Shown in pieces: positions 25,414 to 34,546 of a DNA stretch of 45,027 bases; position 1 is the first letter of the stretch; the number at the start of each line of letters is the position of its first letter. The DNA comes from JBAPRR01 sp049281195. Lineage in GTDB: Bacteria > Actinomycetota > Acidimicrobiia > Acidimicrobiales > CAVXTF01. Below the pieces are notes generated by a model. That model saw only the letters and a list, made by a program, of their open reading frames with translations, made no database searches and was not told the origin of the DNA. The stretch is taken from assembly GCA_049281195.1 (NCBI GenBank), contig JBAPRR010000173.1, positions 1 to 45,027 of the forward strand, read 5' to 3'. The translations under genes and the position numbers were made by a program.

Positions 25414-27276
25414 ATGATGCGAACAAAGTTGCCCCGCATCCTTTCCAGATTTGCCCTGGTTGCGGGGATCGCTTCGGCCTCCATTGCAATCATCCCCACC
25501 GTGGCCAAGGCTTCAGGCACCGACGGACAAGGCTCGTCGCCACACTGCTCGGCCGGAGCTCACACGTTGTCGGACTACGGATCGGTCATGTATCCCGAAA
25601 CCGGCAACGGTGGCTACGTGAGCGTCCACACCGACGTCTACATGGTCTACGACGCCGCCACTAATACCTTCCTCCCCGGCAACCACGTGAGGCTCTTCGA
25701 GCGGGCGACTCAATGCCTGAGCAGCTTCTCGCTCGACTTCGAGCGCAGCTCACAGAACGAGAGCGCCGGGCCTCACATGCTCGTCGATTCGGTGACCGTT
25801 GATGGGGCGGCTGCAGCTTTCGTATTCGTTCAGCCGACATATCCCGGAGATCCTCACGGAATGAACGACCCGGACTCCGAAGCTCACGAGGTTTCGCAGA
25901 CGGATCCCGTGGGGGGTCCGGATCACGATCCGCTGCCCCCTGCGTGCTCGCCCGAGCTCCTGTCCGAAAAGGCCTCTGCCCGGTTCTCAGAAGACGGCGA
26001 GCAGTGTCCCGCAAACAAGTTGGTCATCACGCCGCGAAGCCCGATTCGTGACGGCACTGAATTCACCGTCGAGGTCGACTACACCGGCCGCCCCGGAATC
26101 CACAACGACGGTGATGGCGAGGTCGAGGGGTGGTACAGGACGCCCGATGGTGGGTTCGTAGAGAGCGAGCCGTTGGGCACCGAGGACTGGATGCCGCTCA
26201 ACAACTATCCGACGGCCAAGCCGACCTACGACTTCTACGACACCGTGGCAACGGGGAAGACCGCCGTGGCCAACGGATACCTCCTCGGGATCGAACACCA
26301 CCCTCCGAGCACCGCGTTCCCACATGGCTCGGTGACCTGGCACTGGCTCTCTGGCGCACCTGTCGCCAACTATCTGGTCGAGAACAGCGTCGGGGATTAC
26401 ACCATCACGCAGGAGAGAATCGACGGGATCAGGTTCTACGAAGTGCTCGAAGACGACATTCCAATCGACGAACGCGCCCACGACCTGTCGATCATGGAAA
26501 AACAGCCCGGGATAACGACCTTCGAGAGCGGCTTTTTGGGGATCCCGTTCCCTTTCGAGTCAGACGGGATAATCGTGAGCACGGCGCACATCAACTCGGC
26601 AGAAGAGATGCAGACCATGATCACATTCGGCTACGGCTGGCTCGGGCTCGACACCCTTTACCACGAGAACATGCATCAGTGGTGGGGCGACAACGTGACC
26701 GAAGCGAGCTACTCGATGACCTTCTTCAAAGAAGGTATGGCCACGGTTGGTCAATGGCTTCTCTACGCGCGCCAGGCGGAAGCCGCTGCCGGGGGTCCGG
26801 GCACCGCAGCCGGGCGAGCAGCGTTCAACCACGTGCTAGTCAAGCGCTTCGACCTGGTGTACGACAACAAGGCGCGGTTCATGTGGTCAACCGCCCCATC
26901 CGATCCTTCGCCTTGGTCGTTATGGAACAGCGATCCGACGTACTCCCGTCCCGCAGCGATGTACCTCGCCCTCCGCCAGATCCTCGGCTACTCGAACTGG
27001 ACTGCTGCGCTCGATCAAATCCAGCGCCAGCACGGCGGGAAGAACATCGACGAGAGCGAGCTCGAATCCGCGTTCCACGATCACATGCCGAACAGGTCTG
27101 CTAGTTGCCAGGCCCATCTCGCCGAGTTCTTCAAAGAGTGGTTGGACACGTCATACCCGGTTGGAACCCAACGCACGAGTCAACCTAACCGTCCGCAGAT
27201 AACGGGACCCGGACTCGACGGACCGGGCTTCTACAACTCGTCCGGAGGCTGCGCCAAATCAGGTCTCAGCACCTAG
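25414..27276 (+). CDS. Secreted M1-like (gluzincin) metallopeptidase
   Basis: A 620-residue exported protein with a signal peptide (about residues 1-33, ending TVAKA-S). The zinc site is HENMH (H417, E418, H421), with the third ligand E440 in FFKEGM, an exact HExxH-18-E spacing as in M1 aminopeptidases. HQWWGD follows, as HQWFGD does in the family. The N-terminal beta domain is long. The exopeptidase motif GxMEN is not evident; GFLGIPFPFESDG occupies the place, so specificity may differ from classic aminopeptidases. The ATG at 25414 has AGGTGAGG upstream. The in-frame extension to 25279 overlaps leuD. Confidence 0.85.
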   Translation: MMRTKLPRILSRFALVAGIASASIAIIPTVAKASGTDGQGSSPHCSAGAHTLSDYGSVMYPETGNGGYVSVHTDVYMVYDAATNTFLPGNHVRLFERATQCLSSFSLDFERSSQNESAGPHMLVDSVTVDGAAAAFVFVQPTYPGDPHGMNDPDSEAHEVSQTDPVGGPDHDPLPPACSPELLSEKASARFSEDGEQCPANKLVITPRSPIRDGTEFTVEVDYTGRPGIHNDGDGEVEGWYRTPDGGFVESEPLGTEDWMPLNNYPTAKPTYDFYDTVATGKTAVANGYLLGIEHHPPSTAFPHGSVTWHWLSGAPVANYLVENSVGDYTITQERIDGIRFYEVLEDDIPIDERAHDLSIMEKQPGITTFESGFLGIPFPFESDGIIVSTAHINSAEEMQTMITFGYGWLGLDTLYHENMHQWWGDNVTEASYSMTFFKEGMATVGQWLLYARQAEAAAGGPGTAAGRAAFNHVLVKRFDLVYDNKARFMWSTAPSDPSPWSLWNSDPTYSRPAAMYLALRQILGYSNWTAALDQIQRQHGGKNIDESELESAFHDHMPNRSASCQAHLAEFFKEWLDTSYPVGTQRTSQPNRPQITGPGLDGPGFYNSSGGCAKSGLST

Positions 27277-27323
27277 GCTCGCCCCACCGCGACACAAGGT
27301 CGCGAGCACTCCGGAGGTGAGCC

Positions 27324-27725
27324 ATGTTGAAGGACTTCAAGACCTTCATCCTGCGAGGAAACGTCGTTGATCTGGCCGTCGGGATCATTATCGGCGTCGC
27401 ATTCGGAGCGGTCGTCACGGCATTCGTGACGGATCTATTGACCCCTCTCATCTCGATCCCAGGGAAAGTCAACTTCGCCGACCTGAAGGTACACATTCAT
27501 CACTCGGTGTTTGCTTACGGTTCTTTTTTGAACTCGCTGATCGCGTTCGTCATCGTCGCGGCAGCGGTGTTCTTCTTCGTGGTGAAACCTCTCAACTCAC
27601 TGAACAAGAAGATGCACCCGAACGCCGACGACGACACGCGTCCATGCCCTGAATGCCTGACCGACATACCCGTTGAGGCAAAGCGCTGCTTCGCCTGCAC
27701 GGTTCAGGTGGAACCGGCAGCCTGA
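27324..27725 (+). CDS. mscL: Large-conductance mechanosensitive channel with C-terminal zinc ribbon
   Basis: A 133-residue MscL: the N-terminal helix MLKDFKTFILRGNVVDLAVGIIIGVAF is the family signature (TM1), then a periplasmic loop and TM2 (about residues 67-92). It opens under membrane tension on osmotic downshock. After the usual cytoplasmic helix it carries a CPEC...CFAC zinc ribbon (about 109-128), not part of the E. coli protein. GGAGGTGAG lies just before the ATG. It ends 9 bases from the convergent MMPL gene. Confidence 0.94.
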   Translation: MLKDFKTFILRGNVVDLAVGIIIGVAFGAVVTAFVTDLLTPLISIPGKVNFADLKVHIHHSVFAYGSFLNSLIAFVIVAAAVFFFVVKPLNSLNKKMHPNADDDTRPCPECLTDIPVEAKRCFACTVQVEPAA

Positions 27726-27734
27726 GCATCTCTG

Positions 27735-30176
27735 TCAGGCACCCTCGCCCTCGACTCCCTTGTCCACGGCTTCGTAGCCCCGGCCGACGGGCTCGGCGCC
27801 GCGGACGACTCGCAGCTCATTGGTCCTGGGGGCACCCGCAGCGGAAGTCACACCCACATCCACACCGGATGCGTCCGTGTCAGCCGCTGACGGAGTCGGA
27901 CTCCCGGGGAAGCCCATATCTTCGTGGACCTTGCTCGGCCACCAATTCCACTTGCCGAGGATTGCAACAGTTGACGGTACGAGAAGCGTCCTCACCAAGA
28001 AGGTGTCCATGAGGATTCCGACGGCAAGGCCGATTCCGATGTCCCGCACTTGCTGCCCACCCGGACCTGACCCTCCGGCGATTGCGAGCACCACGAATGT
28101 CCCGGCGAGGACCAGCCCCGCAGAGGTGATCGTCGGGCCTGAGGCCCCGACGGCGCGCGTCACCGCTTCGCGGAGCGGATGATCATGCGCCTCCTCCCGT
28201 ATCCGGGTCATGACGAGGATGTTGTAGTCCTCGCCCAAGGCTAAGAGGAATATGAACATCAAGAATGGCAACAAGAACGTGAGGCCGCCATCGTGCAGAA
28301 GCTTGATGAAGACGATCGACGCGAGACCGAGCGCGGCAAGGTAGCTCAGCACGACGCTGGCGATGAGATAGAGCGGCGCGATAACGCTCCGAAGAACGAG
28401 CGCCAGAAGGATCGCAATAGCGATTACCGCTAGCGGGATGATATGGATCAGGTCGCTCTCGGAGGTGGCGCTCACGTCGTACAGAGCAGGCGCTTCCCCG
28501 GCGACGCCGCTCGCCGTCGCCCCGGTTGAGATCGCCACCTTCGTGGTCGCGTCGCGAATCGCAGGGACCGCGTTCAAAGCGGCAGTCGACCCCGGGTCTC
28601 CGGCCGTAAGCGCCGCCGCGAACGAGATGGTGTGGCCGTCTGCGCTCACGTACTGGGCCTCCGCACGGTAGATCTCGTATACGGAAATCGGGATATCTAC
28701 GCCGGCGGGGGGCAGAGCAGACAGATCCTTCGGGGCACCGAGCAGATCATGCAGGTGCATGAATTCGGCCGCAGTCAAGGTCGCACCGTTCGGGTTGAGG
28801 GGGCCGTCGACCTTCTTGAACAACCCAGTGGCTTCAAGCTGCTGCTGCGCGCTCACCAGAGGCGACGGATCCGACCAGACCGAGGTCGGGTATACGAAAA
28901 CGAGGTCTGTGGGATTTGAGCTCGCCTGAGGGAAGTTCGCCGTCACGATCGCGTCGCCGGCGGCGGCACTGGTGTGCGCCGGAGCATTAATCGCGCCACC
29001 GAAACCTGCCGGTGTGTAGAAGGACACGCCCACGGCGAGTAGGCCGAAGATGATGATGCCGGCGAGCAGGGTGGGCACTGGGCGTGCGACCACCTTGGCT
29101 GCGACCCTGCCCCACAGGCCGTTGTGTGCCTGGCCTGCCCGAGGCTTGGACGGCCAGAACACGGCCCGCCCGAATATGGCCAATAGCGCCGGAAGCAGGG
29201 TGACTCCGGCCACCAACATCGTCGCGATGCCGACTGCGAGGGGCACGCCGAGGTCGTGGTAGATCCCGAAGGAAGCGAAAAGCAAGCTGAGCAGCGCCAG
29301 GATCACCGTACCGGCAGACGCCGAAATGGATTCACCGACCCTCGATACGGCCAGAGCGACCGCTTCTTTCGGCTCCATCCCGTCGCGCAAGCCTTCTCTG
29401 ACGCGGAACACCAAGAACAGGCCGTAGTCGGTGCCCGCTCCAAGGACGATGACGATCAATAACAGCTGGGTTACTCCAGAGATCTTGAGACCTTCTGAAC
29501 CGAGACCGCCTATGAACGCGCTCGACAGCTGCAGGACGAGCGCTGCCGGAATCAGTGTCACGAAGGGCGCGAGGATCGATCGGAATATCAAGAAGAGGAG
29601 GATGATGATGAACAGCAGCGAAAAGTCCTGAACCTCGTTACCGGACGACTTCGATGCTTCGTTCTGGGCGACTTCGTCTGCGACCTGACCGGCGACATGG
29701 AATTGCAGACCCGGTGGCGCGTTTACGCGGTTGAACGACGCGACGGTTGCGTTGATCGCATTTTCGGCTGGCTGAATACCGAACCCGTTCACGTTCGCAA
29801 GTGCCTCGAGCTGGATGGCGCGGCCGTTCGGAGATGTACCGAGGAACAGCACCTGCTTCACGTTGGTGATGCCCTTCAGCAATTCCACCTCGTGCTCGGC
29901 TGCGGCAACGTCGGCGGAATCGAGAGTGGCCGACGGACGGCTCACCACGACGATGATCGGGGCGAGGCTCTCCTTTCCGACCAGAGGTTCGGCCAGATTC
30001 GCGGCCTTCACGTCGGGTGCACTCGCCGGCAGGAACGCGGAGTTGTCGTTGTTCACTTCGCTCGACAGTGACGGCAGGGCTTTGACCGCGCCGATCGTTC
30101 CGACCAACCAGACGACGAGGATGATCCAGCGATACTTGACGGAGAACCGTCCGAGGGCTGTAAAGAATCTGTGCAT
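27735..30176 (-). CDS. MMPL-family RND transporter
   Basis: An 813-residue inner-membrane transporter with about 12 membrane helices in two halves. Each half begins with a helix and a large extracytoplasmic domain (about residues 35-195 and 400-560), followed by a bundle. The proton-relay-like motif GAGTDYGLFLVFRVREG appears in the first half, and ALGEDYNILVMTRIREE in the second. Relatives export lipids or drugs. The C-terminal 60 residues are a charged cytoplasmic tail. No periplasmic adaptor gene or regulator lies next to it. The start at 30176 follows a GGGGAG with long spacing, so it may be later. Confidence 0.9.
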   Translation of the reverse strand: MHRFFTALGRFSVKYRWIILVVWLVGTIGAVKALPSLSSEVNNDNSAFLPASAPDVKAANLAEPLVGKESLAPIIVVVSRPSATLDSADVAAAEHEVELLKGITNVKQVLFLGTSPNGRAIQLEALANVNGFGIQPAENAINATVASFNRVNAPPGLQFHVAGQVADEVAQNEASKSSGNEVQDFSLLFIIILLFLIFRSILAPFVTLIPAALVLQLSSAFIGGLGSEGLKISGVTQLLLIVIVLGAGTDYGLFLVFRVREGLRDGMEPKEAVALAVSRVGESISASAGTVILALLSLLFASFGIYHDLGVPLAVGIATMLVAGVTLLPALLAIFGRAVFWPSKPRAGQAHNGLWGRVAAKVVARPVPTLLAGIIIFGLLAVGVSFYTPAGFGGAINAPAHTSAAAGDAIVTANFPQASSNPTDLVFVYPTSVWSDPSPLVSAQQQLEATGLFKKVDGPLNPNGATLTAAEFMHLHDLLGAPKDLSALPPAGVDIPISVYEIYRAEAQYVSADGHTISFAAALTAGDPGSTAALNAVPAIRDATTKVAISTGATASGVAGEAPALYDVSATSESDLIHIIPLAVIAIAILLALVLRSVIAPLYLIASVVLSYLAALGLASIVFIKLLHDGGLTFLLPFLMFIFLLALGEDYNILVMTRIREEAHDHPLREAVTRAVGASGPTITSAGLVLAGTFVVLAIAGGSGPGGQQVRDIGIGLAVGILMDTFLVRTLLVPSTVAILGKWNWWPSKVHEDMGFPGSPTPSAADTDASGVDVGVTSAAGAPRTNELRVVRGAEPVGRGYEAVDKGVEGEGA

Positions 30177-30240
30177 CAGGAGTGCGGCTCCCCGTGTGTT
30201 TCGAAGTCACACAGCGATCGGTGTGCGCTGGCGCTCGGAG

Positions 30241-30276
30241 TCGGAATAGGAATCGGAATAGGAATCGGAATAACAG
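30241..30276. repeat. 12-bp GGAATA repeat upstream of mmpL
   Basis: Three units close to TCGGAATAGGAA follow one another about 65 bases upstream of the mmpL start, with degenerate copies on both sides. Confidence 0.7.
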
Positions 30277-30690
30277 TCAGGGTCGGAATTGGAGTGAGGA
30301 TCGGATTGGCGTGGGAATGACGTTGACCACGCAGATGTGCGTCAGTGCGTGACGGCCGATGAATCGGCACGGACGGAGCACTCAACTTTCCGGTCGCCGG
30401 CAACGCCGGATATCAGCCGGTGCAGCCGTGCGACAAAAGTTACGGTTCCGTGACCAAAAGCTATCAGCGGCCGCTTGGCACTCACGCGCATCCCCGGACC
30501 GGCACGAAACCGCGGAAACAGTCGGACTACTGGGTCGCGTGCGGGCCACGTCCCCGATTATCGAGGACCTGCTCGAAAGCCAGTATCGGGAAAACCCCTG
30601 GTTCTCCCCCTAGGTGGGCGCCTGGACAGGGGGTCAGGCGCCATCCTGCCCTGCTCCCCTCCTGCCCTGCTCCCCTGCCGCGTCCTGCCC

Positions 30691-30758
30691 CGCTGCCATG
30701 CTGCGGCGTCCTCCCTCGCTGCCATGCTGCGGCGTCCTCCCTCGCTGCCATGCTGCGG
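30691..30758. repeat. 26-bp tandem repeat after leuA
   Basis: Two perfect copies of a 26-base unit beginning CGCTGCCATGCTGCGG and ending CTCCCT, plus 16 bases of a third, lie just downstream of the leuA stop. CTGCCC-rich sequence precedes them. Confidence 0.85.
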
Positions 30759-30775
30759 TGCCCAGACCGGTCAGA

Positions 30776-32392
30776 TCAGGGACCCGACTCGATCCTCCGC
30801 TCCTCGTTACGCGACCGGATGCGCTTGAGCCTGCTGACAGCGGCCGTATAGGCACGAGCTGACGCCTCCACGACGTCCGTGGACACCCCCCGGCCCGAGA
30901 CCCTGAGACCTTCGGACTCGAGCTGAACTACCACGTCGCCCAGCGCATCGATGCCGCCTGTGACCGACGACACGTTGAAGCCGACGAGTGACGCCTCGAT
31001 CCCTGTGGCCTGACGGATCGCGGCGCACGTGGCGTCGATCATCCCGTCTCCGTCGGAGGCCGCTTCGAGCTTCGCCCCTTCGGGCGAGATGACAACGACG
31101 CGGGCGTTCGGGACGCCGACAGTTCCGCCTGACACTTCGAGCTCCTGCAGGTGATAGTCCGCCAGCACGTCGGAGCCGACCTCTTCCGCGACGATGGCTT
31201 CGAGGTCCGCTTCTGATATCTCGACCTTGCGGTCTGCCAATTCTTTGAATCGGGTGAACGCCTGATTGAGCGCGTCACCTTGGATCCGGATCCCCATTTT
31301 GTCGAGGGTGTCCCTGAACGCATGACGTCCGGAGTGTTTGCCGAGAACTATCTGGCGACCGATCTGCCCGACGGCGGTTGCATCGATGATCTCGTAGGTG
31401 CTGCGGTCCGCGAGAACGCCGTGCTGGTGTATCCCCGATTCGTGGGAGAAGGCATTCCTGCCCACCACGGCCTTGTTGTACTGCACCGGATATCCGGTGA
31501 GCCTGCTCACGAGTCGAGAAGTTCGTGCGATCTCTTCAGTCCTCACCGTTGTCGTGATGCCGGGAAATTGGTCGGCACGGATCTTGAGCGCCATCACGAC
31601 CTCTTCGAGCGCCGCGTTCCCCGCTCGTTCCCCGAGACCGTTCACGCACACTTCGACCTGGCGGGCACCCGCCTGTACTCCCGCCAGCGTGTTCGCCGTT
31701 GCCAGTCCGAGGTCGTTGTGGCAGTGGGTCGAAAGGATGTAATCGCCGGGCACGTTTCGACGGATGTACTGCAGAAGCGCCCCGAAATCCCAGGGAATTC
31801 CGTAACCGACGGTGTCGGGGATGTTGAGCGTGGTGGCTCCGGCTTCAACACTCGCGTTCAAGACCTCGAGCATGAAATCGAGGGGCGTTCGCGTCGCGTC
31901 CTGCGGACTGAACTCCACGTCGTCTGTGTGTTCGCGGGCACGACTCACCCCGGCGCGGGTCTCCGCAAGCACTTGCGCCTCGGTCATCTTGAGCATGTGC
32001 TCCATGTGCTGGGGGCTGGTGGAGATGAACACGTGAATGCGGCCGAGCGCGGAATCCCGCAATGCGTCCCAGCACCGGTCGACGTCGGCGATCTGCGTCC
32101 GCGACAGGCCGGCGATCACCGGAGCATCCGGTTCGTTTCCGACCTTTCTGGCGATCGCCTCGACGGCTTCGAAGTCGCCCTGGCTGGCCACCGGGAAGCC
32201 GGCTTCGATGTAGTCGACTCCGAGACGGGCCAGTTGCTCGGCGATCTCCAACTTTTCGCCCGCGTCGAGCGAGATACCCGGCGACTGCTCACCGTCACGC
32301 AGCGTCGTGTCGAACACGATCAGGTGGGCTTCCTCACCTGATCCACTCGGGGTGGTCGTCGTCCCGCTGACCGGGATGCGTATATCGGCCAT
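30776..32392 (-). CDS. leuA: 2-isopropylmalate synthase
   Basis: A 538-residue enzyme condensing acetyl-CoA with 2-oxoisovalerate, the first committed step to leucine. The barrel shows IVFDTTLRDGEQSPGISL, the metal ligands in STHCHNDLGLATAN, and VNGLGERAGNA. The C-terminal regulatory domain (about 400-520) contains GEVxxE-like VSSVTGGIDALGDV, where leucine would inhibit. It is the bacterial long form. The gene is single, behind a leader with three Leu codons and a terminator. Confidence 0.95.
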   Translation of the reverse strand: MADIRIPVSGTTTTPSGSGEEAHLIVFDTTLRDGEQSPGISLDAGEKLEIAEQLARLGVDYIEAGFPVASQGDFEAVEAIARKVGNEPDAPVIAGLSRTQIADVDRCWDALRDSALGRIHVFISTSPQHMEHMLKMTEAQVLAETRAGVSRAREHTDDVEFSPQDATRTPLDFMLEVLNASVEAGATTLNIPDTVGYGIPWDFGALLQYIRRNVPGDYILSTHCHNDLGLATANTLAGVQAGARQVEVCVNGLGERAGNAALEEVVMALKIRADQFPGITTTVRTEEIARTSRLVSRLTGYPVQYNKAVVGRNAFSHESGIHQHGVLADRSTYEIIDATAVGQIGRQIVLGKHSGRHAFRDTLDKMGIRIQGDALNQAFTRFKELADRKVEISEADLEAIVAEEVGSDVLADYHLQELEVSGGTVGVPNARVVVISPEGAKLEAASDGDGMIDATCAAIRQATGIEASLVGFNVSSVTGGIDALGDVVVQLESEGLRVSGRGVSTDVVEASARAYTAAVSRLKRIRSRNEERRIESGP

Positions 32393-32483
32393 TTCGATCG
32401 TCCCTTCGTTTCGTGTTCTCTGTGTATCTGCTCTGGTTCATCGGTGGTGTGATCCGGCATTTCCATTCGGCTGCTCCAAATAG

Positions 32484-32512
32484 AAAACCCCCCGGCCTTC
32501 CGGCGAGGGGGT
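32484..32512 (-). terminator. Attenuator terminator before leuA
   Basis: On the minus strand ACCCC and CCGG pair with CCGGGGGGT around an AAGG loop, with a small bulge, followed by TTTTC. It lies 90 bases ahead of the leuA start. Confidence 0.8.
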
Positions 32513-32517
32513 GTATC

Positions 32518-32541
32518 GGCGAGCGCGATGTGGCGCCCGCC
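32518..32541 (-). promoter_or_regulatory. Leader hairpin before the leuA terminator
   Basis: Nine pairs (GGCGGGCGC with GCGCTCGCC, one G-U) around a six-base loop. It starts one base after the leader stop codon, the same layout as at leuB. Confidence 0.7.
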
Positions 32542-32542
32542 G

Positions 32543-32581
32543 TCAGGTAAGCAGCAGGTCCGAGGACAAGGCGACGCACAT
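32543..32581 (-). CDS. Leader peptide of leuA (MCVALSSDLLLT)
   Basis: Twelve codons plus TGA, with three successive leucine codons CTG CTG CTT near the end and another Leu before them. It sits immediately ahead of a hairpin and terminator upstream of leuA. Stalling at the Leu codons when leucyl-tRNA is short would plausibly permit read-through. A -35-like TTGACC (32650-32655) and a weak GACGAT (32627-32632) lie upstream. There is no clear ribosome site. Confidence 0.75.
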   Translation of the reverse strand: MCVALSSDLLLT

Positions 32582-32739
32582 GAAGATGGTGCGGCGCAAG
32601 GAGCTCTGCCGGGAGATCACGTGGTAATCGTCGCGGACCGGGCGGCCCAGGTCAAGCTACGGGCACCCACACGGTCCGATAAAGCCACACAGAGGCCGAT
32701 AAAAGCCTCACCAGAGGCGGACGGAGCCTCGTGGGCATG

Positions 32740-32745
32740 TACGGT
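32740..32745 (+). promoter_or_regulatory. -10 box of small membrane protein gene
   Basis: TACGGT is seven bases before the ATG at 32753, with no Shine-Dalgarno sequence, consistent with leaderless expression. Confidence 0.35.
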
Positions 32746-32752
32746 CCCTCTG

Positions 32753-32965
32753 ATGCGAAAGGTCCTGTCTGTGCTCGGCCGGGCGGCGGTCGGTTTAGCC
32801 CTCGGAGCAGTGCTCTTCCGTTCCGCACGAAAGGCACTGGGGCTGACGCCTTCGGTCGACTCGAGCGGCCCTGCGGCGAGAAGCTTCGGTGGAAGCGCTG
32901 ACACCTGGCCTCCGGTGATGAAAGCTCCCGGAGCCAAGACCGATCGCACCGATCGCAATACCTAG
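32753..32965 (+). CDS. Small membrane-associated protein with DTWPPV motif
   Basis: A 70-residue protein with a hydrophobic N-terminal segment (about residues 5-22), a basic patch, and a polar tail containing SADTWPPVMKAPG. I recall similar DTWPPV tails in small actinobacterial hypothetical proteins, but know no function. The ATG at 32753 is chosen because earlier in-frame sequence overlaps the leuA leader and has no coding look. Its TAG overlaps the TAG of serA on the other strand (CCTAGG). Confidence 0.55.
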   Translation: MRKVLSVLGRAAVGLALGAVLFRSARKALGLTPSVDSSGPAARSFGGSADTWPPVMKAPGAKTDRTDRNT

Positions 32966-34533
32966 GAGTCCGCAGTCACCCGGTGGAGATCAAGGATCCC
33001 GTCGGCAGCCTTCAAGCTTTCGAAGGTCTCGTCGGGTACCTGGCGGTCGGTCGATAGAACCATCAGGGCCGTGCTCCCGTTGGCCGACGGGCCGACTGTC
33101 ATCGAAGAGATGCTCACACCTGCTTCACCGAGCTCGGTACCGACGACCCCGATCATCCCCGGGCGGTCGTCGTTTCGCACAACGAGCATGTGAGGTGAAG
33201 GAGGGACTTCGACGGCATGGTCGTCGACCATCACCAGACGAGGCTCGGTCTTCGGTCCGGTAAGCGTTCCCGCAACGGAGTGATCGGCGCTTCTGAGAGT
33301 GATCAGGTTTACGTAGTCCTGCGACGTGGTCGTCGAGGCTTCTCTCACCTGGAGACCGCGCTCTTCTGCGAGCTGAGGCGCATTCACGTACGACACCGGT
33401 TCCTCGGTTCCTGCGGCGAAGAGACCCTTCAAAACCGACAGTGTGAGGATCGCTGTGCCCGTCCCCGCAAGGCCGCCCTGGTACTCGACCTCGATCTTGT
33501 CGGGAAGGCCCTCGTTGAGGCACGCGAATATTCTCCCCAACTGCTCGGCGAGAGGCATGAACGGGCGTACGGTTTCCGACACCTCGGTGGCGGCCACGTT
33601 CACTGCGAACGGGACGAAGTCTCCCGCAAGTGCCAGCACCACCATTTCCCCGATCGTGACCCCTGCCTTGTCCTGAGCTTCGGCGGTCGACGCGCCGAGA
33701 TGCGGGGTAACGATGACGCTCGGCAGGCCGAACAGCGGCGACTCGGTGGTGGGCTCGGTCGCGAAGACATCGATGGCGGCGCCCTCGATCGTTCCTTCTG
33801 ATATCGCTTCGGCCAGTGCGTTTTCATCGATGATCCCGCCCCTGGCGGTGTTGACGATGCGCAACGTCGGCTTCGCCGTGGCCAAAAGTTCACGGCTGAT
33901 CAGACCGATCGTCTCGGGATTCTTCGGCAAGTGGATGGTCATGAAGTCCGCTTCTGCGAACAGCTCCTCCAAGGTGAGCATCTCCACCGACATGTGCCGG
34001 GCCCGTTCCGCAGACACGTAAGGGTCATATGCGACCAGTCGCATGCCGAGGGCGAGAGCGCGCTGGGCCACCAGCGCACCCACCCTTCCCAGACCGACGA
34101 TCCCGAGCGTCTTTCCGTGCAGCTCGACGCCTTCCCACTTCGAGCGCTCCCACTTGCCGGCGACCAGCGCCGCGTGAGCTTGTGGGACGTTGCGGGCTTG
34201 GGCCATCAACAAGGCCAGAGTGTGCTCGGCCGCAGACAGGATGTTGGACTGCGGTGCGTTGACCACCATCACCCCGAGGCGCGTGGCGGCCTGAGTGTCC
34301 ACGTTGTCCAGGCCTATTCCCGCGCGCCCCACGACTACGAGCTCTTTTCCCGCTTCGAGGACCTCAGGGGTCACCTGGGTCGCCGACCGGACGACCAGCG
34401 CGTTGGCGGGCTTTATCGCCTCAATGAGCTCTTCTGGAGACAGGTCGAGGCGCACGTCCACCTGATGACCGGCTTCGCGCATCAACTCCAAGCCGCGTTC
34501 TGCCAACTTCTCCGTGACCAATACGATCGCCAC
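32962..34533 (-). CDS. serA: D-3-phosphoglycerate dehydrogenase
   Basis: A 523-residue long-form enzyme, the first step of serine synthesis. The NAD-binding core shows GIVGLGRVGALVAQRA, and catalytic residues lie in NTARGGIIDE (Arg) and PHLGAST (His). An intervening allosteric domain (about 315-440) and a C-terminal ACT domain (MLVVRNDDRPGMIGVVG) that would bind serine follow, as in mycobacteria. It lies 13 bases after the class I aminotransferase gene on the same strand, so they are co-transcribed. Confidence 0.95.
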   Translation of the reverse strand: MAIVLVTEKLAERGLELMREAGHQVDVRLDLSPEELIEAIKPANALVVRSATQVTPEVLEAGKELVVVGRAGIGLDNVDTQAATRLGVMVVNAPQSNILSAAEHTLALLMAQARNVPQAHAALVAGKWERSKWEGVELHGKTLGIVGLGRVGALVAQRALALGMRLVAYDPYVSAERARHMSVEMLTLEELFAEADFMTIHLPKNPETIGLISRELLATAKPTLRIVNTARGGIIDENALAEAISEGTIEGAAIDVFATEPTTESPLFGLPSVIVTPHLGASTAEAQDKAGVTIGEMVVLALAGDFVPFAVNVAATEVSETVRPFMPLAEQLGRIFACLNEGLPDKIEVEYQGGLAGTGTAILTLSVLKGLFAAGTEEPVSYVNAPQLAEERGLQVREASTTTSQDYVNLITLRSADHSVAGTLTGPKTEPRLVMVDDHAVEVPPSPHMLVVRNDDRPGMIGVVGTELGEAGVSISSMTVGPSANGSTALMVLSTDRQVPDETFESLKAADGILDLHRVTADS

Positions 34534-34546
34534 TTAACCACTCACC

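Larger units (their letters stand above)
30177..30775. other. 599-bp intergenic region, repeats but no gene
   Basis: The stretch lies between the mmpL start and the leuA stop. It holds a GGAATA/GGAATC repeat (30241-30276), an imperfect palindrome (GTTACGG TT CCGTGAC near 30435) flanked by two AAAAG(T/C)TA-like copies, and 26-bp tandem repeats (30691-30758). Open frames here (for example 30420-30851 plus) have poor composition. I see no RNA gene. Confidence 0.6.

Noticed and set aside
26130..27104. 324-residue open frame inside the metallopeptidase gene, same strand
   Set aside because: It is an Arg-rich shadow frame of a gene with an exact zinc-site spacing.
30420..30600. Riboswitch upstream of mmpL
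   Set aside because: The palindromic stretch near 30435 does not match any riboswitch core I can recall, and it is about 260 bases from the gene start.
30691..30758. 26-bp repeats as a CRISPR array
   Set aside because: The units abut with no spacers and no cas gene is present.
30420..30851. 143-residue open frame between mmpL and leuA
   Set aside because: Composition is Pro/Arg/Ser-rich from the repeats and it has no ribosome site or family signal.
31280..32341. 353-residue plus-strand frame opposite leuA
   Set aside because: Antisense shadow of a well-supported gene; typical of high-GC codon bias.
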